Source: Bacillota bacterium (GTDB taxonomy: Bacteria; Bacillota; Sulfobacillia; JAJYWN01; JAJZPE01). Taken from it: a stretch of 64,000 nucleotides of DNA. Where the stretch lies: NCBI GenBank assembly GCA_021787335.1, contig JAJYMC010000034.1, positions 62,001-126,000 of the forward strand. The letters run 5' to 3'. Within the stretch, counting starts at the first letter, position 1; each line of letters opens with the position of its first letter. Both the position numbers and the translations under genes were made by a program. The notes beneath the pieces are model-generated. The model made no database searches and was not told the origin of the DNA. It saw only the letters and a program-made list of their open reading frames with translations. Below, one piece after another: positions 25,482 through 32,800 of the stretch.

Positions 25482-26543
25482 TCAAGTTATCTGCTGCCAT
25501 TTGCCCCCTAACATCTTAACGACTATTCTCTTGATTGGAGATTGCAGTCTGAGCTGTTCTTCTACAAGCCCCCGGATGCTCCGGGAGGCTTGTTGTATTT
25601 GTTGGTCGATTATCTGTGGCATGGTTTGCGGTAGTTGGTTGACATCAATTCCAGGCGGCAAACCGATGTTCATGTTGATGTTGATGTTCGGATGCTCCGG
25701 AATGCCCCTGACCCGTTCAGCGACCAATCGGCCCGTGAACGTGTCCAGCCTCTTCGCGGACTCGATAATCGAGGCGATAGACTCTTGTTCGACGTATTTG
25801 TCCGGCCCGTCATCGGTGAAGAACCTCATGGGATCGGTGGAGTCGCGTAGCTTCAAGAGCTTCTCGTACTCCAGGTACAGCTCCCAAGCGGCATCTTCGG
25901 CCTTACCGTCGAGGTCCCCTACGTCAAGACCGAGCTCTTTGGCCTCCTGCCTGCCAATCCCGTGGCCGTGGACATAGGTCTTCTCCGTCAGGGCATCGAT
26001 GATCTGGGATATGCTTTGTTCGGTCATCGGCGGCCGGTGCTGGGAAAGCAGCTTCTTGGCAACCAACCGAATGTGGGAGTAGATCCTCTCGACTTTTCCC
26101 AATAGCACCGGTGTGAGGTTGGAGGCCAAAGAGCCGACCAATTGAGCCAAAGCGTGCTGGTCGGAGATTCCGGCTCTTTCCCGAACAAACCGAAGGTAAG
26201 CTGTCACATCCTCGCTACCCAACTCCCCAAAGGAGAAGGGTCCACCGGGGGCGTTTACCCCCGCGGGCCTGATTGAGGGGTCTATTGGGCCAAGTTCCGC
26301 TTTCTTGGTCATCCAGATTTTGTCGGCCCCGAGAGTGATCATTGTGGCAGCGCTGTAAGCCTTATAGGGCACCACCACGTGGAACTCGTCGGTATGAGCG
26401 CGGAACATCGTAACAAGCTTCCACGGTATGTCCAAGCTGCCGCCTAGACTGTACAGGAAAAGCGTGAGTCGTTGGTGCTTGCCGCTGCCAGCGAGTTCTC
26501 TAACGTGGTCGTACATCGGCCGGATGGCGTCACCCGCTATCAT
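25482..26543 (-). CDS. SDH_sah / ClpP-like serine protease family protein
   Basis: This belongs to the SDH_sah family, cytoplasmic relatives of ClpP/SppA-type serine proteases; the substrate is unknown. From ATG 26543 it has 353 residues. Y-S-L-G-G-S-L and P-Y-K-A-Y-S-A-A-T-M-I-T-L-G-A form the oxyanion and probable nucleophile region, followed by M-T-K-K-A-E-L-G-P-I-D-P-S, the family signature. A C-terminal helical extension (about 220-353) contains N-I-N-I-N-M-N-I-G-L-P-P-G. Family similarity clearly continues upstream in frame (V-I-V-Y-F-V-G-D-R-P-G-A-E-A), back to a stop at 26673-26675, yet that stretch has no ATG, GTG or TTG. Translation may begin at ATA 26660, seven bases after AGAGGTG, at CTG 26609, or the gene may be damaged. 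Confidence 0.7.
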   Translation of the reverse strand: MIAGDAIRPMYDHVRELAGSGKHQRLTLFLYSLGGSLDIPWKLVTMFRAHTDEFHVVVPYKAYSAATMITLGADKIWMTKKAELGPIDPSIRPAGVNAPGGPFSFGELGSEDVTAYLRFVRERAGISDQHALAQLVGSLASNLTPVLLGKVERIYSHIRLVAKKLLSQHRPPMTEQSISQIIDALTEKTYVHGHGIGRQEAKELGLDVGDLDGKAEDAAWELYLEYEKLLKLRDSTDPMRFFTDDGPDKYVEQESIASIIESAKRLDTFTGRLVAERVRGIPEHPNININMNIGLPPGIDVNQLPQTMPQIIDQQIQQASRSIRGLVEEQLRLQSPIKRIVVKMLGGKWQQIT

Positions 26544-27171
26544 TGCCTCTGCACCTGGCCGGTCGCCGACAAAATAGACGATTACACTCGAGTCTGTTAT
26601 TTTCTCCAGCCTGCGGATGAGCCTAGTTCGCGTACCGCGCTTCTTGGCTTCTGTGATTATGTGCCAGCACCTCTATTCGGGGCGATTCGGCTAACTCTCG
26701 CCGACTAGCTTTCGACAGGACTTGCGGTAATCCTCCATATGTTTCCACGTCCAACCGGTCAATGACTTTCCCGCCGCGGGGTAAACCTCGGGCTGTGGTT
26801 GGCCTTTTTCCGCCCGGTTCCGTCCCCTTGGCCAAGGGAAATGCCCACCATCAAAGCGAAGGCTCCCACCATGCTGCCCTGCAGAGGAGGGGCGCTCGTG
26901 GTCGGAACCGAGAACGGTACTGACAAATGCGCCATCGAGTTTACGGTTCGCGTTTGGTATGAACCCCAGGGCCGGGTCATCCACATTGCCGGCCCGGAGG
27001 GGATGGGTATCGAGTTGTCTCAGACCACCCGGCATCGCTTTGCTTCCACCCCGAGCTGTTCAAAGAGCTTGGCGCGGCATTGAGAAAGTTCAGGTGCTGG
27101 CCAGCCACCCACTCTCAGGCGGACCAGCCTCTCCCACATATCTGCAAGAGCCCGCGTACGCACCCACTGGG
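26544..27171. other. Gap between the SDH_sah gene and the HEPN-like gene
   Basis: This 628-base stretch has no intact gene. It contains the start-less 5' extension of the SDH_sah gene (26544-26675, - strand) and a frameshifted small gene on the + strand (26898-27090). Between 26676 and 26897 several short overlapping frames are open on both strands, but none has a convincing start and family signature. The segment looks like a decayed part of the island. Confidence 0.5.
26898..27090 (+). pseudogene. Frameshifted small hypothetical gene
   Basis: A GTG at 26898 has GAGGAGGGG eight bases upstream and opens M-V-G-T-E-N-G-T-D-K, then I-E-F-T-V-R-V-W-Y and G-R-V-I-H-I-A. This resembles a family of small proteins I recall as ending in a His-Pro-x-Leu-Phe-x-x-Leu helix. 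That ending is present here, but in another frame: from about 27014 the frame two bases on reads V-V-S-D-H-P-A-S-L-C, then F-H-P-E-L-F-K-E-L-G-A-A-L-R-K. The simplest reading is a single indel near 27005-27016 in a gene of about 65 codons. A sequencing error cannot be excluded. The + direction is opposite to both neighbours. Confidence 0.5.
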
Positions 27172-28068
27172 TCAAGGCGGGCCGGGGACCTCCCTTTTTA
27201 CGACAACGGTGTCCGGCGCAAACCTGGCCCGGATGATCTGTGACGGGGCGACTTCCTGAAATAGAACGTGCAGCTGAAAGAGCAGCCCTGCGGTTCCCAT
27301 TCTAAACCGGTTTGCCAAGTCGGCAAGCTCTTCGAACCTTATTCCGTAACCGTCTTGTTTGGGGTGGATGGTCAGGTTGTCGCGGATTCCCCGAAGTTTC
27401 TTAAAGTCGGCCCACTCCTGCCCACCCTTGTCCAACTTCCGCCCGTTGGCCATCTTGGGGATCCAGTGGTCAATCTTGTCATCCAGGCTGACCTTGTGGT
27501 CGCGGTCGTCAACGAGTAGGTCGCTTGGGTTCCTCTTGTTCCAAATCCCGACTCGATGGGCAATGTACGCCTCAACGGCTGCAATGCCGGCAACTATCGC
27601 TGACTGAAGCTCCCCGTAAGACAACCTCTCGATGGCCCTCTCCAAATGGCCCGCGGCTGTTTCGAGAAGAGCCCAATAGGTGGACGTAGCGAATGTCCCG
27701 GGCCCGTCGACGAGCGGCGTTTCGTCCCCGGTGTCATTGTCGACGAGAGACACTTTTGCGTCCCCGACGGTGCTCCCGGTGCTCCCAATGAGATTCTCGA
27801 AAAACGGAACGCTCTGTTTAGGGTCTCGGCACTGGGCTACCACGTCGTCGAAGTCCAGTCCCCGAGAAACAAAGAATCGGATGACATCCGCATCGGTCTT
27901 GGGTCGGCCTTTGTCGTAATGGTTACCGTATTTGGCCAGGGCGATTATCAGGTCATGGGCAGTTTTTCGCTGAAGTCGGCCCGACCTCTGCAAGCCATAT
28001 TCCTCCACGCGATCACCCCTTTCGAAACCAGGGTAGTGAGACAAGCTCCAACCAATTCTATGCCGCAA
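27172..28068 (-). CDS. Hypothetical protein with HEPN-like C-terminal region
   Basis: This encodes a protein of up to 298 residues that I do not recognise as a named family. The N-terminal part (K-T-A-H-D-L-I-I-A-L-A-K-Y-G-N) is helical. From about residue 150 a long helix I-V-A-G-I-A-A-V-E-A-Y-I-A-H-R precedes K-I-D-H-W-I-P and then L-R-G-I-R-D-N-L-T-I-H-P-K near residue 240. R-D-N-L-T-I-H fits the R-x(4-6)-H motif of HEPN ribonucleases, and the helix spacing agrees. HEPN assignment is inference. ATG 28068 has no ribosome binding site; TTG 27993 lies a few bases after GGAGGAAT and is a good alternative. It lies between the SDH_sah and DGQHR genes on the same strand. Confidence 0.6.
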   Translation of the reverse strand: MRHRIGWSLSHYPGFERGDRVEEYGLQRSGRLQRKTAHDLIIALAKYGNHYDKGRPKTDADVIRFFVSRGLDFDDVVAQCRDPKQSVPFFENLIGSTGSTVGDAKVSLVDNDTGDETPLVDGPGTFATSTYWALLETAAGHLERAIERLSYGELQSAIVAGIAAVEAYIAHRVGIWNKRNPSDLLVDDRDHKVSLDDKIDHWIPKMANGRKLDKGGQEWADFKKLRGIRDNLTIHPKQDGYGIRFEELADLANRFRMGTAGLLFQLHVLFQEVAPSQIIRARFAPDTVVVKREVPGPP

Positions 28069-28276
28069 GTTGCAAAAAACAGCACTCTTCGACCGGAATC
28101 CTTTTCAAGCGCCAATAACTCGGGCCAGGGAGGGCGTTGCGAGATCGCAGCGCTGTGTGGTGCCTCTGGCGATCCGGGAACGAGCCGGCGCTGGCGAAGG
28201 TGCCGAACACCTGCGACCTAGCAGAGGACACGGACGAGCCGGAGCCACCGTCGCGCTCCGGCCTGTCTATCCGCCG

Positions 28277-29407
28277 CTAGATCTTAATCCTGCGGCCTAC
28301 CCGTGGCAGAGCTTGTTTGATGTCATCCGCCAGGACCCTGAACGCGCCCATCGAGTTCGCGGTAGCGGCGTGTCCATTGACGGACTGCCAAAACTCGTCC
28401 TCAAAAATGTCCTCCGCCTGGGTCAAAACCCTCTTGATGGCGTCCTTGGTCAAGTCGTCCCCGCAGATGTCGAACACCAATGGGGCCACCATATGGAGCG
28501 TGTAGAGCCCGGGCGTCTTCTGAACCACATGCTTCTTTGGGTCTTTGAAGGCTGTCGGCATCAGCTCGCTCAAGGCCGCCCAGAAGTTGCTGATGACCCC
28601 GACGAGTTCCTTGTCATCCACGAGCCGATCAGCCAGCTCGCTCGTCAAAATGGGCCTGAGTGAGGCCGAGAACGAGGCTTCCGTGGCCACCATCAACTTC
28701 GTGTCCGCGGTGTTGGGGGCGTTTGGCGGCTTGATGCGGTGGTACCACGGCGAACCCTCGACCTCGTTCAACATGTCGGTAATCCTCGTGGCTCTCAAGC
28801 GCCAGGTCTTGCCGCCTTCCTTTATCTCGTTCTCGACGCTCTTGTCCTGCATAGACAGCTGGAGAAGCAGCCGATGCGCCAGGTCGGTCCTGATCCGTCT
28901 CGCGGTCGTGTTGATCACATAGAACTGAGTGATCTCCTCGACCTTCTCCATGTTCTCAATGATGACGACGGGCAACATGGTACTCAGGGCTTCCTTTGCC
29001 CCGTGGTGAAGGTATACGTAACGAAAGCCTTCCAGCCGGTGCTGGCCGTCCACGACGAAAAGCTCCTCGTCTTCCGCGAGGCGTAGCATTCCGATGCCAT
29101 CGGCCCCCCCCCTGTCCGCCTCGTCGAAGGTCAGCTCCCCTCGCGAGCTTAGAAGGATCGCGGTGGGGAGCAGCGCCCTCTTGTCCCTGAGGATGTAACG
29201 GGCGACTTTGGAGTAATGGCTCTTGACCGGGGCCCGCTGATAGCCCTGCTTCTTAAGCTGGTCCAAGGTGTCGATGTCCAACTCCGGGTCCCAGACATCG
29301 AGCTTCATCACCTTCAAAAGGTCGCCGGCCGTCATGTTGGCTATGTAGAGAACCTTGTCGCCCTGCCGGAACCGGATGGCGGGAACCCTCAAAGTGCCGT
29401 TCTTCAT
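28277..29407 (-). CDS. DGQHR domain-containing protein (DndB/DpdB-like)
   Basis: This 376-residue protein carries L-F-V-V-D-G-Q-H-R-L-E-G near residue 120, the signature of the DGQHR superfamily that includes DndB (phosphorothioation regulator) and DpdB (7-deazaguanine DNA modification). A parB-like layout is visible: R-A-P-V-K-S-H-Y-S-K-V-A-R-Y-I before it and F-Y-V-I-N-T-T-A-R-R-I-R-T-D after it. No dndCDE or dpd genes are in the window, so a free-standing or new context is likely. The ATG at 29407 follows GCAGGAGGTCTCGCT, an excellent site, and a promoter lies about 60-90 bases upstream. It starts the - strand island transcript. Confidence 0.82.
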   Translation of the reverse strand: MKNGTLRVPAIRFRQGDKVLYIANMTAGDLLKVMKLDVWDPELDIDTLDQLKKQGYQRAPVKSHYSKVARYILRDKRALLPTAILLSSRGELTFDEADRGGADGIGMLRLAEDEELFVVDGQHRLEGFRYVYLHHGAKEALSTMLPVVIIENMEKVEEITQFYVINTTARRIRTDLAHRLLLQLSMQDKSVENEIKEGGKTWRLRATRITDMLNEVEGSPWYHRIKPPNAPNTADTKLMVATEASFSASLRPILTSELADRLVDDKELVGVISNFWAALSELMPTAFKDPKKHVVQKTPGLYTLHMVAPLVFDICGDDLTKDAIKRVLTQAEDIFEDEFWQSVNGHAATANSMGAFRVLADDIKQALPRVGRRIKI

Positions 29408-29468
29408 AGCGAGACCTCCTGCAATTTCCTAGTAAGTCAGGGGCTAGCTCCCTGGCTTTCCATCTTAC

Positions 29469-29498
29469 ATTCTAAGGGACAAGCCCGGATGTAGTCAA
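29469..29498 (-). promoter_or_regulatory. Promoter for the DGQHR gene
   Basis: On the - strand TTGACT (29493-29498) and TAGAAT (29469-29474) are separated by 18 bases. Each differs from consensus by one base. The ATG of the DGQHR gene is about 60 bases downstream. It lies in an AT-rich patch of the gap. Confidence 0.65.
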
Positions 29499-29830
29499 GA
29501 GGTTGTTTCGTCGGGGATGTGAACTCTGAGATGTGGCGCACAACATCCTCCCGCGCCTACGGCGGAGGAGGGGCGGGACCCTCAGTGCCGGTTGCACCGG
29601 CCTGCGCCATCACATCCGCCATCCCGTTCCGCGGAACGCGCGGTGTGTGCAGCGAGTGTGCAGACCCAGCCGAACAGGGCCAAACTGATGACCACTGAGC
29701 GGAAGACCACATTAGCCCAGAGGACTCCGTACCTGCACTTTGGAGCGCTCCCAGCAACGAGTCGTAACCAGGGGAATGAGCGCGGCGGTGAAGCGTAATC
29801 TCATCCGAAAACCTGCCACGGCCGATAAGA

Positions 29831-29857
29831 AGCCGGGCCCGCCCATGCGGCCCGGCT
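29831..29857. terminator. Terminator after the HdrA-like gene
   Basis: AGCCGGGCC (29831-29839) and GGCCCGGCT (29849-29857) form a nine-base stem with a nine-base loop. On the - strand it is followed by TCTTAT and lies 33 bases after the HdrA-like stop; on the + strand TTTT follows, so it can work in both directions. Confidence 0.75.
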
Positions 29858-29889
29858 TTTCGCGTACCACTTGCAGCGTGCGAGATGGC

Positions 29890-32800
29890 TCAGTCCCCCG
29901 CCGCCAGGCTCCGCAACATCGCCGCGATCTGGCGGTCCTTGTACTGCGGCAGCTCGATGGCCTTGCCCGGGCACTCGCCGGCGCAGGTCCCGCAGCCGCG
30001 GCACTGGACCGGGTCGATGACGGCGATGCCGTCCTCGTTGATCAGCGGGACGTCGAAGGGGCAGACGCGGACGCAGGTCAGGCAGGCCGCGCAGCGGTCG
30101 GGGTCGACGGTGGCGACGATGCCGCCGACGGTCAGGGCTTCCTGGGCCAGGATGGTCGCCGCCCGCGAGGCCGCCGCCTGGGCCTGCGTGATGCTCTCGA
30201 CGATGGACTTGGGCGAGTGGGCCAGGCCGCAGAGGAACAGTCCCTGGCTCGGGAAGTCGACCGGGCCCAGTTTGGCATGCAACTCAGAGAGGAAGCCGTC
30301 CTCGGTCAGGGGCAGTTTGAAGGCCCGGGCGGCCTCGGCCGTGCCCTCTGATGGGAGCGCCGCCGTGCCCAGGACGACCAGGTCGGCCCCAAGGGCCACG
30401 GTCATGCCCGTGTCGGCGTCGGTCACGGTCACGTCGAGCTGCGTCGGCGTGGCCGCCACGATGGGCTTGGCGTCCTCCTCGTAGCGGATGAAGACCACCC
30501 CGCGCTCGCGGGCCAGCCGGTAGTGGTCCTCGGCCAGGCCGTAGGCGCGGACGTCACGGAACAGAACGTAGGTCTCGCAGGACGGGTCGGCTTCCTTGAG
30601 GGCCAGGGCGTCCTTGATGGCCCCGGAGCAGCAGGTCCGGCTGCAGTAGAGGCGGCCCTCCTGGCGCGACCCGACGCACTGGATGAAGACCGCCCGCCGG
30701 GTGGCGATGGTCGGCTCGTGGGCCTTCAGGCGGCGCTCGAACTCGAGGCGGGTGAGGACGCGCGGGTCCGTGCCGTAGAGGTACTCGCTCGGCCGGTACT
30801 CGCGCCCGCCGGTGGCCACGACGACCACCCCGTGCTCGACGTCCACGGCCTTGCGCCCGCCGTCCGCGCCCGGGACCTCCAGGCGGGTGGTGAAGTGCCC
30901 GGCGTGGCCGTGGAAGTCCTTGACCACGGCTTCGGTCAGGACCTCGATCCCCGGCTCGGCGTCGACCTGGGCGATGAGGTCGTCGAGGTAGGCCGGCACG
31001 TCGGGGATGTCGAGGGTCGAGGCCAGATCGGCCAGGTGGCCGCCGAGGGCCGCGGTCCGCTCGACCAGGGTCACCGGGAAGCCCATCGTCGCCAGGGACA
31101 GGGCCGACTGCATCCCGGCCAGGCCGCCACCGACGACCATGGCCCGCTTGACCACGGGGACGGGGAAGGTGGTCAGGGGTTCGAGGACGGCCGCCTTGGC
31201 GACGGCCATCTTGACGAGGTCGATGGCCTTGGCCGTGGCCGCGGCCGGGTTGCTCTTGTGGACCCAGGAGCACTGCTCGCGGATGTTGGTCATCTCGCCG
31301 AGGAACGGGTTCAGGCCGGCCTCCCGCAGGGCGTCGCGGAAGAGCGGCAGGTGGGTCCTTATCGTGCAGGAGGCGATGACCACCCGGTTGAGTTGCTTCT
31401 CCTCGACGGTCTCGCGGATCTTCCGGAGCGAATCCTGGGAGCAGGTGAAGAGGAACTCCTCGGCGTGGGCGACCCCTGGCAGGCGCGCGGCCGCGGCGAC
31501 CACGGCCCCGACGTTGACCACCGAGGCGATGTTGATGCCGCACCGGCAGACGAAGACGCCCGTGCGCGGGTCCTCGCCGCCCACGTCGCGCTCGGCTGGG
31601 TAGGCCCGGGGACGGGTCAGGGTGCCGCGGGCGAGGGCCAGGAGCGAGTTGGCCTCGGCGGCCGCGGCCCCGGCGCTCATCACGGTCTCAGGGATGTCAC
31701 GCGGTCCGGCGAATCCTCCGGCCACAAAGATCCCTCCCTTGCTGAGACGAGCCGGAGAGGCCTTCGACCAGTCGGCGAAGCCGTGCCGGTCGAGGTCGAT
31801 GCCAAAGGTCGCGGCCAGCTCGCGACTTGCGGCCGGCGGCCGCAGCCCGGTGGCCAGGACGACGAGATCGAAACGTTCTTCGTGGAGCTTGCCGTCGAGG
31901 GCGTAGCGGATGGTCAGGTCACCGGTGGCCGGATCCTCCTTGACCCCGGAGATGAAGGCCCGGATGTAGCGGACCCCAGAGTCGCGCTTGGCCGAATCGA
32001 CATAGCGGTCGAAGCCCTTGCCCTGGGCCCGCAGGTCGAGGTGGAAGATGGTGCTCTGGCACGCGGGGTCGTGCTCGCGGGCGATGGTCGCTTCCTTGGT
32101 CGAGTACATGCAGCAGACGGCGGAGCAGTAGGACGCGCCGCGCTTGGTGTCGCGCGAGCCGACGCACTGGATGAAGGCGACCTTCCGCGGGTGGTGGCCG
32201 TCGCCCGGCCGGCGCAACTCGCCGCGGCTCGGCCCGGTGGCGCTCAGCAGGCGCTCGAACTCGAGCCCGGTGATGACGTTGGGGTAGACGCCGTAGCCGA
32301 ACTCGCCGAGGGCCTTGGCGTCGACCAGGCTGAAGCCGGGGGCCAGGATGACCGCGCCGACCGCGACGCTCTCGGCCGTCGGGCCCTCGTCGTGACGGAC
32401 GGCCTGGCGCTTGCAGGCCGCCTCGCACTGCTTGCACTCGGAGCAGCCGCCGCAGGACAGGCAGCGCTGAGCCTCGGTCGAGGCCGACTCAGCGGTGTAG
32501 CCCCCGACGACCTCGGCGAAGGAACGCCGCCGCTCGGCCGCCGCCAGGCGAGGCAGGGGTTCGCGGCGCCGCCGGGCGGTCCCGGTGGTGTCGATGTCGA
32601 GCCGCTTGGCGTCCTCGGCCCGCGGGCGGCGGGCCCGCCCGGCCCTGAGGTCCCAGCCGCGCAGGTAGCGGTCGATGGACTCGGCCGCCTCCTTGCCCGC
32701 GGCGGCCGCCTCGACCAGGGTGGCCGGTCCGGAGACGGCGTCGCCGGCGGCGAAGACCCCCGGCAGCTTGGTGGCCAGGGTCAGGGGGTCGGCGATGATG

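Larger units (their letters stand above)
29408..29889. other. Gap between the DGQHR gene and the HdrA-like gene
   Basis: This 482-base gap contains the DGQHR promoter (29469-29498), a hairpin GCCGGT/ACCGGC (29587-29601), a perfect 14-bp palindrome CGTTCCGCGGAACG (29625-29638) and the HdrA terminator (29831-29857). On the - strand two tiny frames touch: 30 codons at 29804-29712 and 42 codons at 29710-29582, the second with a signal-peptide-like start (V-V-I-S-L-A-L-F-G-W-V). Neither has a strong ribosome binding site, so I do not call them genes. Confidence 0.5.

Noticed and set aside
29625-29638. The palindrome CGTTCCGCGGAACG as a second LexA box.
   Set aside because: The half-sites are in the opposite order (GTTC-N4-GAAC), which is not the LexA arrangement.
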